Position numbers and translations under genes: made by a program. 64,000 nt of DNA, taken from Anthonomus grandis grandis. Taxonomy: Eukaryota; Arthropoda; Insecta; Coleoptera; Curculionidae. The notes below the pieces were generated by a model that saw only the letters and a program-made list of their open reading frames with translations, had not been told where the DNA came from and searched no databases. The DNA is taken from NCBI RefSeq assembly GCF_022605725.1, contig NC_065557.1:26353256-26417255 (forward strand), in the 5' to 3' direction. Below, one piece after another: positions 31,979 to 43,796 of the stretch (position 1 is its first letter; each line of letters starts with the position of its first letter).

Positions 31979-33270
31979 ATAAATAAATAAATAAGTCTTT
32001 ATTTCCAACGGTCACCCACTTACAGGAAGTGCAGAAAAAAAATACAAATCAAAACAATAATAACAGAATAAAAATTAAATGCAAAAAAACAAAGTAGTAA
32101 AGTAAAACAGTTAAAACTAATTTAAAGAATAAACAAAAAGAAAAGAAAAATAAAAAAAAGAACTCAACATACCTTTATGCCACACTTCTAAATAACAAAC
32201 AGCATTAGACAGGTACTTACAGGTTGTAATACTAGGTTATTGATTGAGTAGCCTCAGCACAGAAGATAGCGTAACAACAAATAGATCTATGTTGTAGTTA
32301 CAAAGTGTATTAAACAAATTACATATGTAAAAAATCGGAGCTCTCTTGAAAATATTATTTAATGCTCTGTTGCAATAAAAAGTGCGAGAATTTCTGGAGT
32401 TTATCCTTGGGACAATGTACCAAATCTGATTTAGGAGTGAAATGCAGTCTATTTTGTTGTTTACTAGCTTATATAAGAAAGTTATAGCCGTTGTCACACG
32501 ACGATCGAGTAAGGTTTTCATATTGAACCGTCCAAGCATGACATTTTGGCAAGTGCCTCTGGCTGGATAAACGCCATCTTCCCTATAGTGCAAATACTTT
32601 ATAAACCTGCGTTGTATATATTCAACGTTTTTGATTTCAGTTTCATATATTGGATGCCATATAAGTGACGCATACTCGAGTCTTGAGCGTACAAAAGATT
32701 GATATAATAATAGTACCACGCTGGTATCGTTAAAATTACGACAATTTCTAATAATAAACCCCAAAGACCTGGATGATGATAGTACAATATTCTGAATGTG
32801 GCTTTTAAAGTCAAAATTTTCATCAAACGTTACACCCAAATCCTTGATTTCATGGCATCTTGTTAAAGGAAGATTCTGTATATGGTAATCATATTGTATA
32901 GAAGTTTTATTTCTACAATAGGAAACAAGAAAACATTTTGATACATTAAGAAAAAGTCTGTTATTCTGACACCAGCTATTAATACTATTTAATACTTCTT
33001 GAAGATGCTGGCAGTCGGCTAAACAGTTAATTTTAGTGTAAATTTTCAGATCGTCGGCAAAAAGCAATTTATAACAAGAGATAATTGATGCGAGATCGTT
33101 AATAAACAATATAAACAACAAAGGACCCAAATTTGCTCCCTGGGGAACTCCAGATTTCACTATATATTGAGAAGAACGAAAGCCGTCGATCTCGACAAAC
33201 TGCCTACGCCCATTGAGATACGAGGAAAGAAAACTTAACAGACTTGTGGAACAGCCCAGATAATCCAGTT
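31979..33270 (-). mobile_element. 5'-truncated Jockey/CR1-type retrotransposon
   Basis: On the minus strand the sequence starts inside the RT domain (YLNGRRQFVEIDGF near 33215) and reaches the ORF2 stop at 32237. A 3' UTR ends in AATAAA (32003-31998) and a TTAT-repeat tail (about 31995-31979). The truncation point is about 33265-33270. 5' truncation by incomplete reverse transcription is usual for these elements. Confidence 0.8.
32237..33160 (-). pseudogene. ORF2 C-terminal part of the truncated retrotransposon
   Basis: This frame has 307 open codons, extending a little further upstream without a start. It shows SGVPQGANLGPLLFILFIND at the beginning, the intact catalytic LLFADDLKIY about 30 residues on, and LNVSKCFLVSYCR. 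It continues with LGVTFDENFDFKSH, RLEYASLIWHPIYETEI and QRRFIKYLHYRE, then a C-terminal domain typical of Jockey-like proteins. There is no internal stop or frameshift in this part, so the copy looks fairly young. The endonuclease and RT fingers are missing, so it cannot work on its own. Confidence 0.85.
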
Positions 33271-33862
33271 TTTTTAAATAAATTATTATTAGTTTTCATT
33301 ATAGTTATTATTTATTTATTTCATTGTTATTACTTTCATATTTTGTCCTAGTGATTAGATTCCTGTTAGACAAGAAATATATTTGAATTTGAAAATTTGG
33401 TCACGATTGATGGTTATATTTCGATATATCAAATAATTGAATACCACTTCCGGTGTGGCCGAAAGCGAAATTAAGAATCAACAGACTCAGAATCTTTACC
33501 ATATTTGATGGAATTATTTCCAAAAAAAATGGAGTATAATAAGTTTTTAACTGTGTTGAAGCAGGAAGTATTTTTTCTTAACTTTCATATTTTTCTAATT
33601 GATGCAGTAATTCCTATGAATCCTTCCTGTATCGATTCAAAATAACTAGTTTGATTTCGATATCGTTTTTGATTATGATATTCGTTTCCGTCCATTGGGT
33701 TTATTTCAATAGGTTTTATTAGGCCACAATCTTCATCGGGAGGGACTGTTAGTTTTGAGCGTTGAAAAAGTCTCTTTTTTTTTAAGAAATCCTGCGCTTA
33801 GCCTTTATATTTTGAAATTTTCTTCCTAAAATTTTAAACCACTCTGATTAATATTATAATAA
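33271..33862. other. Intergenic, no gene seen
   Basis: A+T-rich spacer without recognisable features. Confidence 0.35.
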
Positions 33863-34315
33863 TCATGAATAATATGAATTAGAAGAAATTGCAGCAGCAT
33901 TACAGCCGGTTGGATAACATCCTTTAAGGGAATAATTTATGCATTTTCCACCAACAAACTTACAAACTATAGAATTGTAGTGCTTCACCAAATTATTATA
34001 TATTATACTTGTTGCGACTCTTTTAAAGCGAATCTCGATATCCTGAAATAAGCCGCATTCCTTCATTTTAGGAATACAATTTTTTCCCATGTCCTTTATC
34101 GTATATGTGAAGTATCCCAATGCTGTGCACATCTCTTGTTCTTCAAATACATAAGATGCCACATTTCTTATGTTTTATCACTCTCATGCACTTTTCCTCT
34201 AAGCAACCGTCAGCTTCATTTTTTTTAGGTATGCCTATTCTATTTATCGGTATACGCATTCTGTGTGCATTAACAGCCAATAACTTCCTCAACATTGGTG
34301 AAACTGGTTAATTTT
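33863..34315 (-). other. Unidentified Cys-rich coding-like segments
   Basis: Two adjacent minus-strand frames look more protein-like than their surroundings. One, from about 34297 to 34165, starts MLRKLLAVNAHRMRIP and contains two Cys. The second (34162-33863, 99 codons) has eight Cys spread along it, with KNCIPKMKECGLFQDIEIRF, then KFVGGKCINYSLKGCYPTGC near its end. They could be exons or a frameshifted pseudogene of a small secreted or Cys-rich protein. I do not recognise the family. No signal peptide is evident. Confidence 0.25.
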
Positions 34316-34820
34316 TAGAATTGCTTCGTTTTCTTCCTAAATTCAAAAAAATAGGATGACTTTAAGAAAATACCACTGAAAATATAATTGGAAGTGGTAT
34401 GTTTTCTAACAAATTACAACTATAATTTTCGTAATGCAAGCTATGTATTCCATTTTCATCTAGATTTCCCTTTCTTTTGACAATTTTGGCTTCTTCATTC
34501 GCTGCAACCTCCATTGACTTCCACGGACTTTCACAAATCATCATGGGTATAGTAAGTACCATATCCGCAATCGAGCATCCAAGAGATATTTATTTTATAG
34601 TGTTGAACGTCAAATATTCTTCTTCCTACTATGGTATTTTCTATCTGACTTTAATTGCTAAAATGATTTTTTATTAAGAAACATACCCATACCAAAGTTT
34701 TTAAGATTATATTATTCATTGAGAATTTCGTTACCAAATTTGACATGTTCCACAATTATATCAGGTAAGATACTTCTAATAGTATCATGCTCATCACTAT
34801 AAAATAACAGATTTATTAAA
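34316..34820. other. Intergenic, no gene seen
   Basis: Short frames on both strands (34362-34562 minus, 34477-34677 plus) without domains. Confidence 0.3.
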
Positions 34821-36956
34821 TGAATCAATCAATGCTTTATTATCATAAAATTTTGTCGACAAAGCTATTATTTAAATAAATCATACAAACAAAATATATA
34901 CAAAGAAAAAACAAAAAATACAAAAACATAAAAATAAAAAATACAACAAAACATACAAAAAACTTAACAATTTTATAAATTGTTTGAGGTCATATTTCCT
35001 TAAAATCTATAAAATATATATACATTCACTTGTATACAAAGTCGGCAAAAAAGCAGGCACCTGTTTACAAAAACATTATTAGCAAACTACTAATTTGTTT
35101 ACATAATATTCGAATATTATTTATGTACATTATCATAACAACATAAACAAATTAACCAGTGTTTAGGAAGCGCGTGCTTAAAATTACCCCATAACGGAAG
35201 GGCATATCGGAGGTGCATAATGAACTTTTATAGCCGTTGCCAAACTTAGCTCCCTAGATACTGATCTTAGAGCAAAACATGCAGAACTTAATTTTTTGGA
35301 TAAGGAATCGATGTGGATATCCCATTTAAAGAGTTGTCTACCATCAGTCCCAAGAACTTTACGGAATTAACGACCTCCATTCTGTTGTTATTAATTACAA
35401 AAGGTTGCAACGCACCGCCAAATGATAATACTTTAGTTTTTGAGACGTTAAGGCACAAGAGATTTGAATCGCACCACGATTTAATGGTGACTAGGTCACG
35501 AGATATGGTTCTACGAAGAGCCACCATATTTAAGTTGCTCAAAGAAAAACTAGTATCGTCCGCAAAGAGACAAATTTTACCATTTATGTCCAGATTAGCA
35601 ATATCATTTATAAATAGTGAGAACTGAGCCCTGAGGTACCCCACATTCTATTGGCTTGCACGAAGACGTCATCGAATCAACCCTAACAAACTGATTCCTG
35701 TTGTTCAGGTATGACATGAACCACTCGAGAGGTGTTCCTCTAATTCCATAGTGCTGAAATTTATTAATTAGGATATTATGGTTTACACAGTCAAAAGCTT
35801 TAGAGAAATCACAGAAAATTGTTGCTGTAGAGAGATGGCTGTTTAGGCTGGAGTATATATTATTAAAGAGGGACAACATAGCGTCATTGGTGCACTTGTT
35901 ACTCAAGAATCCGAACTGATGTGGGGTTATAATTTTATATTTAAGCAAAAAGGATAAAAGTCGTTTCTTTACCAGTCTTTCAATAATCTTCGATAATGTT
36001 GGGAGAAGTGCAATTGGGCGGTAGTTAGAACATTGATCCTTCTCGCTCCCTTTACGTAAAGGAATAATAATTGCCGTCTTAAGGCAGCTTGGAAAGATTC
36101 CAATTTGAAGAGACATATTAATCAAGTTGGTAAGATGGTTTAAAGTGATATCCAGGAGATTTGAAAACATTTTGAGTGTTAGACCATCAGCCCCAGATGA
36201 AGATTTGTTTTTAATGTCTTTTATTGTGCTGCGTAGTTCTTCTAATATATGCGTGTAAGAAAGAAATTATGTAAATTCTCATTAGCGAGATATGAGAGAG
36301 GATCGTGGGAAGGAGTTACGGTATTCATGAGATTTTTGGCTACATTTATAAAGTGGTTGTTTAAGTTATCCGATGAAGTGGGGTTTGTGATAGATGGAGA
36401 AGCCTTATCCCTTAATTCATTAACAATAGACCAAGTCTCATTACCAACATTTCCAGAATTAGAAATCCTTTTATTGTAATAGAGGTCCTTGGCTGCCTTT
36501 ATTTTTTTATGGTAAATTTTTTGTACAACCTTACGTAATTCTGGAAGAACACACTGTCTGAGAATTTTTTTAAGTGTGATAAGGAGCGTATATTTTTAGA
36601 AGACAAGCGTAAGCCTTTAGTAGCCCATGGTTTTTTTTGTTTAATTTTGATGGGTCTAAGAGAAAATGAGTTGGATGCCAAATCAGACAGTGACTTTATA
36701 AATCGAGAAAATCAGTGTTAACATCATCAGATAGGAAGTCCCAGACCGTTCTTAGACATAGATTTTTGAAATTTAGGAATTTTTTTTTCCCAAAGATACG
36801 GCACATTTTGCGCGGGACTCTTTTATTTTTGTGATTGAGAGAAAATTTAGTTAACACTGCTTCATGATCGGAGAAACCTGAGTTAAAGACAGTTGAATCA
36901 ATGAGTTCCGGTTCAAAGGTTAAAAATATAAACATTAAAAAAAATCTCTCTGTGTA
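34821..36956 (-). pseudogene. Jockey/CR1-type retrotransposon with endonuclease tail and RT, frameshifted
   Basis: On the minus strand from 36956: the end of the endonuclease (SGFSDHEAV, which includes the SDH motif, about 36875), the linker (KQKKPWATKGLRLSSKN), and then the RT (36170-35288). The RT reads GIFPSCLKTAIIIPLRKGSE, NYRPIALLPTLSKIIERLV, HQFGFLSNKCTNDA, FCDFSKAFDCVNH, ECGVPQGSVL, a frameshift near 35610, then the catalytic CLFADDTSF and LLCLNVSKTKVLSF. The end of ORF2 is decayed (35287 to about 35150). The 3' end is AATAAAGC followed by a TTGA repeat tail (about 34833-34821). The right end coincides with the Gypsy provirus insertion at 36957-36960. The endonuclease N-terminus was not found on the other side of that provirus. 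Confidence 0.8.
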
Positions 36957-36960
36957 TTTA

Positions 36961-37001
36961 TGTTATCACTTTAAAACTCGATTTCGCTTTTTAAAAAAAG
37001 G
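36961..37001 (-). repeat. 3' LTR remnant, 41 bp
   Basis: TGTTATCACTTTAAAACT and the following bases up to 37001 match the outer 41 bases of the LTR at 43814-44142, with one difference visible. Similarity stops abruptly at the Penelope-derived sequence. Confidence 0.85.
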
Positions 37002-38110
37002 TTACAATACAAATAGGGGAAGTCTTTATCTCCAAGAAAAATGCATGTAGGTCACCTAGGTAAATGTATTATCAGCCATCATCAGATACTAAAATAAAAT
37101 ACAGATAATTCAAGACAATTTTAAAAAAGAGCTTATTCGCTATAACAATATAGATTTAGAACTTACCAGAACATTACAAAAAACATATACGTTCACCAAA
37201 TTAAACAAAAATTACCCATTATCGGGAAAAAAAAAACAAGAATAAATAAAAGAATTAAAATTAAAAACATAGTACAATAAGGACATCTACGATTTAAAAT
37301 ATAAAATTTATACTTAGGACGATACAGATTTCTACATATTAAAAGAAGGTACTATAAAGAACTATTGTATATTAGCGTTGCGTTAAAGAAAAGATTTTAA
37401 ATTTTCACTTATACAAATGTTATAAGATGAAAGAGTTAAAAACAATAAAGGTAAAAGTAAAAGTTATTTTCTAGGGCTAATTGAATCAAAAAAGCGTAAA
37501 CTGTCAAACTTAGTTTGCTCATTAATGCATGTGCAGTCTGGGGAGTTTATGGCCCTATTTATTTCAAATGCTTCCAACAAGTCCAATTGTAACCCTTTAT
37601 CACAAACATACAGAACCTCAGTGTTAGGTCCCGGATCAAAATTATGCCCAGAATATAATATGCGGTTCGCAAAAGGAGAATTAGTATTGTTAATAAAAGT
37701 ATTTTTATTTCGCGTGATAAGTCTTAAATGTTCGTTGACTCTGACTTCAATTTTCCTTTCGCTTTGACCGACATAACAGATATCACATAATGGGTGGGAA
37801 CAAGTTAACTTGTAAACTCCAGATCAGTGTGTTATCGGTATTTTATCTTTAGTGTTTACTAAATGTTTTGCCAAGTTGTTTTTGCTTTTAAAACCAATAT
37901 TAGGTTTAGTGACAAATTCATTGGACTTAAAACACTGTGCGACACTAGAAGAGACGTTGCCAAAGTAAGTAATAGATCGATAAGATCCGAGGGTATTGGG
38001 TTTACTGAGTAATGGTTTATTAAGTTTTTTGAAAAAATGTTTGTTGTATAGCTTCTTAATAACATTTATAGTATAATATGAACGATTGTTCAACATTCCA
38101 CTTAACGATA
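37002..38110 (-). mobile_element. Penelope-like element fragment nested in the provirus
   Basis: A 5'-truncated Penelope-like retroelement on the minus strand. The coding part ends at 37464 and is followed by about 460 bp of A+T-rich 3' sequence reaching the LTR remnant. The 5' junction with env-derived sequence is placed at about 38100, where env-like reading stops and Penelope-like reading starts. The reverse transcriptase core is not present. Confidence 0.75.
37464..38110 (-). pseudogene. Penelope-like polyprotein C-terminus: RT thumb end and GIY-YIG endonuclease
   Basis: Read on the minus strand, the linker part includes YFGNVSSSVAQCF and KPNIGFKSKNNLAKHL. An in-frame TGA at 37826-37824 follows. 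Then the GIY-YIG nuclease reads SGVYKLTC, a Cys pair (SHPLCDIC), YVGQSERKIEVRVNEH with the catalytic Arg region, SPFANRILYSGHNFDP, and a conserved LLEAFEINRA block with the late catalytic Glu. It ends PRK-stop at 37464. This nuclease type at the C-terminus is the mark of Penelope-like elements. Apart from the single TGA the frame is open, so the fragment is younger than the provirus around it. Confidence 0.85.
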
Positions 38111-38164
38111 TTAATTTCAAAAAAGAATATAATATAATTTTACAAATCGCTTGAAACAATAATA

Positions 38165-39060
38165 CATTTTATCAAAATGTAAACGCCATTGAAGTATGTA
38201 CAAGAGGGTTTAAGTTGCAGGATACTATTTAGATTAGCGATACTAGAGGAGGGCTCTCTTCCTATACATTTAATGGTGATAGGTAGTGGATCAGACAGTG
38301 AAATCAACCATAAGTTTTAGTCTATATTTTGGACGTTATAACCTTTGGCTAGGAGACGTTATAACCTCTGGCTAGGAGAACGGTAACTTGGCAGGTTTGT
38401 GGTAGTAGTTGGGCGTTCTGCTTCAGAGTTGTGCTTCACAAATTGCATCTCTATCGATTGGATGAGGTAGTTTGTCCAGGCAGATTTTCTGGCTTTGTCC
38501 TAAGCTTTTACAGTGTTCCAAATTTTGCAAAGATACGTAAAGTATCGAATCATCATCTCGCGCAATATATTTCTGTGTTGTTGAAATCCAGTTCTATTAT
38601 CCGATATAGGTATAGGGTAAACATGCTATAAGGTATAAGTTTCTGGTTCTACAAGAGGAATTTTAAGAATGAAAACTATTTTCGAGTCAGATTGATATGC
38701 CTCTAATTCAATTATGGTGAGATATCGAGCAATATTAGATGAATAGACTGGTAAGGGTAGATTGTTTTTATTTATTGCTTGAGAGATTTGTTTAAGAGAG
38801 CTGATCAAATCAATTGGTGTGATAATGGAACTATGTAGAATTTTTAGTCGTGCAAAGGTGATGGCATTTAGAATATCATTTAAAGAGTCTTCAATAAAGG
38901 CATATCTTTCCATAAGAGATTCACAAGTGTCAAGAACTCGCAGCATAATAACCCGTAGTATCAGTAAGATTCGCGATAGAATCTTTGATGGTTTTAGAAT
39001 TTTTGTTGTTTATAGGGGGTAAGAAATGTTTGGGATAAGGACATTGCGAACAGGCCGCAG
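38165..39060 (-). pseudogene. Errantivirus-type env remnant
   Basis: The longest open piece (38626-38946) resembles the ectodomain of the baculovirus-F-like envelope proteins of insect errantiviruses: a region with ARLKILHSSI, then KIVFILKIPLVEPETYTL. Further down the minus strand at about 38330-38175 comes another piece, with SDPLPITIKC and a Cys, that also fits this family. The N-terminal part, including the cleavage and fusion region, is absent or unrecognisable. Stops and frameshifts separate the pieces, and the C-terminal end is cut by the Penelope fragment. The gene is not functional. Confidence 0.6.
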
Positions 39061-39174
39061 AATTTGAAAAGAAGAAAATTTATTCATAGTTTGGTTTTAA
39101 TCTGTCGAAATTAATTTTTGAAATTTGGTTTGTGTCGATGTTTAATAGTTTTGCGGAGTTTTGGAAAATTTAAA

Positions 39175-42100
39175 TTATTTCGAAAGGGCCATTAAAGAGG
39201 TTTTCAGCTTTAGAATTTGAGATTCTTTCACGTAAACTTTGTTACCGATTTTGAAATCATAGTTTTGTTTTGATACATATTCATCGTGTCTTGCCTTTGC
39301 TTTTTCCTTTTGTGTTTCAGTTCTTTGGCGTGCTTGTTTATAGTAAAAGTCCATTCGGTTATTAAGATCTTTAACATATTTAGATATTAGTTCTTTTTGA
39401 TTGTATAAATTTTCAGGAGACCGACTTGAAGTATGTCCGAAAATGAGTTCATATGGAGTAAATCCATGCGTTTTATTGCGAGTATTATTGTAACAGATTA
39501 CCGCATAGGGTAGTACTTGAAAAGGATGTTCATCGGGGTTATCGGCGTAGTTAGCACGAATCATTTCGGAAAGGGTTGCATGAATCGTTAGATCCGTTTG
39601 ATTGGGGATGACTAACACTAGAGAATGTTAATTTGATGTCAAATAAGCGACAAAGATCTTTTAACAACGTGTTGTTAAATTCAGGTCCGTAATCGCAATG
39701 TATTCTCAAAGGTTTACCATAGTGTTGAAAGAATACTAACAGCGTAATGACTATGGTCTTAGCCGTTTTATTTTCAACAGGGTAGGCTTGTGTAAACTTG
39801 GTTAGTTCATCTCGAATTGTTAATGCGTGGTTTCTTGTTGGGTATTCGAAAACGTCGATGTTAATTCTTTCAAAAGGGGTCTTCGGGGTTTCTGTTATAA
39901 CTAATGGTCCACTTAAGTTTTTCCGGCAAATTTTGGTTTTTTGGCATGTTTCACAATTTTTCAGAAATTGCTCGACATCTTTAGAAAGATGGGACCAAGT
40001 GTATTTTTCTTTGATTCGTCTTATGGTTTCGTTGATTCCTCGGTGGAGATTCGCTTTTCCGCGGTGATAATGATCTAGAATTTCTGGTATTTCATCTTTG
40101 TCTGGGGTTCGAACTAAATCTTGGCAAATTCTTATTTTAATTTCTTTGTCGGCAAATATAAAGCTAAATAATTCTAAAATGGGTAGTTCTAAATCGTTTT
40201 CTATACAGTAAGTTTCAGAGTCATCAAATTCGTGTATATCCCTGTATAATGTATAAAATAGATGTGGAACTACTGTTTCCAGGTTATAAGGTAGTAGAAC
40301 TATGAAGTATTTCCTATTCTTAACTGATTTGCTATGGACGATGTTAATACTAGAAGATCTGAAATCAAAGTGTTCTTCAAGTATATCTTCCATTATTTCA
40401 TGATGTAAGTTTTGTAATTTACTTTGCCAAAAGAAGGAAATTATATTTTTATGGGATTTATCTAAGAGTTGGTTATTTGATATTTATATTTTGGAATAAT
40501 CTAATAAAGATGTCGTCTTGTAAAGTTTTGTAAATTTATTATATTCTTGTACCATATACTCTTCGGTTTCTTCGAAATCATCTGTAACAGGGAGACAAGG
40601 GTTTTTTTCTTCTTCTGTCTTTTCTTCTTTAGGTGTATTTTCATTAGATGCAAAAACCTTTATTTTGGATTGCATCGAGGCACATTCTTCAAAATAATTA
40701 ATTCTTATTCTGGAGAGTGCATCGGCATTCTTATTTATTTTTCCGGATTTGTGTTCGATACGGTATGTGTATTCCTCAAGTTTTAGACGCCATCTAGCTA
40801 ATCTGCTATCTGGGTCTTTGATCGAAAATAGACAAGTTAGAGGTCGATGATCAGTTATTAAAGTGAATTTTCCTTCAAAGAGATAAGGGCGGAAGTGTTT
40901 GACAGCCCATACGATAGCGAGTAATTCTCTTTTGATGGTTGAGTACTTGGTTTCAGCGCTACAGAGAGTTCTCGAGGCAAATGCTATTGGAAGGTCTTTG
41001 CCAATGGGACCTTGGGAAAGGACAGCACCTATTGCAAATGCGCTCTCATCGGTAGTAAGTAAGAAAGGTTCTTCGAAATTAGGATATATTAAGATGGGGT
41101 CTGAAACTAATGCTTGTTTTAATTTGTTAAAGGAGATTTTACACTCTGAATCGAAGAAAAAGTTTGTATCTTTTTGATGTAACTTGGTGAGTGGTTTCGA
41201 GATCTTGGTAAAGTTGGGTATGAAGCGACGATAATAACCGGCGAGACCTAAGAAAGATTTTATCTCTTTTGGTGTTTTAGGTTCCGGGAAGTTTTGGATA
41301 CAATCGACTTTAGAAGGGTTAGGTTTAACACCATCTTTAGTGACTAGGTGTCCTAAGTATGCGACTTCTTTGCGGAGGAATTCGCATTTGTCCGGTTGAA
41401 TTTTTAGGTTTAATTTAAGACGTTCAAGATGTTCGTGAATGGTGGGAGAATAGATAATATTGTCGTCCATGTAGACTAGACAATTCATTTTGGATGCCAA
41501 AAAGGATGTTGTCCATGACACGTTGGAATGTGGACGGGGCATTTCTTAAGCCGAATGGCATACAAATGAATTCTATCTTTTATATCTTTTGGATCTATCT
41601 CAATCTGATGGAAACCAGAAGCAAGGTCGAGAGTGGAGAAATATTGGCATTTTCCCAATTGATCCAATAGGTCAGATATGTTCGGTAGAGGGTATTTATC
41701 ATCTATGGTGAATTCGTTTAATTTCCTGTAATCGATGACGACACGCCTTTTTGTTTTCCTGACGCATCCAATTTCTTAGGTACAACCCAAACAGGTAAAG
41801 TAGAATGTCGTATGATGCCTTGGTCTAACATTTTTCCTACCTGTGTTTTCACTTCTTTTTTGTGGATTTGTGGGTACCTATAAGATTTGGTAAAGATCGG
41901 TCTGGTGTTATTGGTTTCGATTACATGTTTAACTTCAATGGTAAATGTTAAGGTGTCTCCTTCTAGATAGAAAATATCTTCAAATTCCAAGCAGATTTCT
42001 ATTATAGCTTCTTCTTCTTTCGGGTTAAGATGTTCAGTTCCTAATCGATCTTTTATAATATGCCTTCTGTCTATTGGTTCGGGTATGACATTGTCTTGTG

Positions 42101-42800
42101 CATTGAAGCTCATGACTGGATTCGATAAATCTAAAGTTTCTACGATTAAATCGGAGAAATCTATTGTCTTAGGAATTGCATTTGCATTAATAATTGTTGT
42201 TAGAAATTCACCTTTTTCATTGACGTGTATTAGGGCATGAGGAAGCCTAACTTTTTCTTTTTCTTGTCCTAACAAGACAGCATCGGTATTGGAAAGATGA
42301 CATTTTAATTTAAAATTTTTTTCGGTGCGTGCGTCAATTGAAATGGTATTTGAAGAGGGTTGAGCTTCGGATGGAAGGGTGTTGGAAGTTGCTTTATGCA
42401 AGGGTATTGTTTTAAAATTTGTAAAAAGTTGTTTTGTATTTAAATCAATTGTGCATTGATAATGTTCTAGAAAATCAAGATTAAAATTCCATCGAATTCT
42501 ATGTCCAGGTTAAAAATCAAAACTTTGGGGGAATTGTGTTGCAATATGTTCTTTAAAAATCGATATTCCTGCTCCCGTGTCTATTAAAAGTTTAAAGTTA
42601 TTGGAAGCATCTTTAATGTAATATAAATTTTTCGCGTTGACGGTAAGAAGTGGATTTAAAGAAAGTTTTGTTCGGGGAAGTTCAAGTGTGGGTTTAAGTC
42701 GTCTAGGTTCAATGTTTGAATAGTATTCTGGATATATAATAGGTATATATATAATAGGTTGTTGTCTTCCGGAGGGTGGTTTTGATCTGAAAGTGCCCAA
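39175..42800 (-). pseudogene. Gypsy pol: protease, reverse transcriptase, RNase H, integrase (interrupted)
   Basis: Domains in order on the minus strand. Protease, with LLIDTGAGIS at about 42585, is followed by an in-frame TAA at 42512-42510. The RT starts in 42401-41718 (KSYRYPQIHKKEV, LPVWVVPKKLD) and continues after a frameshift in 41667-41485 (YFSTLDLASGFHQIEI). A second frameshift leads to 41542-40484, with the catalytic CLVYMDDNIIYS, FLGLAGYYRRFIPNFTKISK, and RNase H (LTTDESAFAIGAVLSQ, RELLAIVWAVKHFRPY, ITDHRPLTCL, NADALSRI). The integrase (40393-39551) has the HHCC finger (CETCQKTKICR) and the Asp motifs (IDVFEYPT, HCDYGPEFNN). Near 39600 a small deletion and shift removes the catalytic Glu segment. 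Reading resumes in 39618-39175 (HGFTPYELIFGHT, then VYVKESQ). Pol is dead. Confidence 0.85.
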
Positions 42801-42829
42801 AAATTGTGGTAGTCGCTTTCAGGTATTAC

Positions 42830-43470
42830 GGTGTCTTGACTAATTTCCTCGTTTTGGTTATTATAAGAATAATAATTCTGATCCTCTTCTAAGTGAGATT
42901 ATTTATTATTATCATATTCGTTGGAGTCTGGTATATCAGAATTATTAGAATTCATATGATGGGTACGACGTTGATGGTTGTTTACATAGTTTGGATTTTT
43001 CTGAATAACGGAAGGGGTATTGAGTTGAGCTAGGTTGGGGTCGATTGTAATAAGTTTGCGTTGGTGGAACGCGTTCAGTTTGTGGCTGTCAGCTTTGGGA
43101 GTTGCCTAAATCGTTGTAGGTCTTGAATAAGAGACGATAAATCTCTAGAATCTCCAAAATGATTAAGAAAAAGATTAAGAAGTTGCTTTATTTCTGCATA
43201 TGGTTGGGGATTTCTTGAATGTATTAGTTTGGCAGCTTTCCCTTTAAGTTTATTTTTTATAAATAGAGTGAGTAAAGTTTTTTGATCATTTATAGCCATA
43301 TTATTTGCACAATCGCACGAACTAATAAAGGTGTTTAAGGAGATTTGATCACCTTCATACTCTACAGGGGTAATTGAAAATATCTCCGAAAGTTTATAGA
43401 GTTCAATTTCTGTTTCTATCTATTTTAGCGGTTGTTGCCATATGAGTTTCTTTCGGTGGCATTTTGGTAA
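42830..43470 (-). pseudogene. Gypsy/errantivirus gag remnant
   Basis: A capsid-like segment reads from about 43400 to 43075 on the minus strand (LYKLSEIFSITPVEYEGD, then FIKNKLKGKAAKLI and LLNLFLNHFGDSRDL). It matches the plan of errantivirus gag proteins, which lack zinc knuckles. An ATG with PPKETHMATTAK lies at about 43461, but a stop at about 43423 separates it from the capsid segment. A polar, Asn-rich tail continues to about 42830 in another frame. Confidence 0.65.
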
Positions 43471-43796
43471 ATAGATTTTATTATATTAAAATATTTAAAC
43501 GTAAAGATATATAAAATATTTAAATAAAAATGGGTAACCTATATCAGATTATCGAACAAATGGTATCATCAAATCGCTTATATATAAAAGAAGACGGGAT
43601 GATTCGATTACTTACATTAAAGCCAGATGCATGGAGTTGTCTTGTTCTCTATTGGTCAGAACAAACAGAGGTTTTCCAACGATGTTCCACTGCCTGTGCC
43701 AATGAGTGAGGACGCCTTGTTTGCTCTCTGGGAATTGGGATTGGAATCCGCCGTTAACAGTTAAAATTCTCTTGTTCTGTTGACGTTTTACGGATT

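Noticed and set aside
35313..35627. 104-codon plus-strand ORF
   Set aside because: Antisense to the reverse transcriptase of the element at 34.8-36.95 kb.
40547..41177. Plus-strand ORFs of 79 and 92 codons opposite Gypsy pol
   Set aside because: Antisense shadows of RT/RNase H coding sequence.
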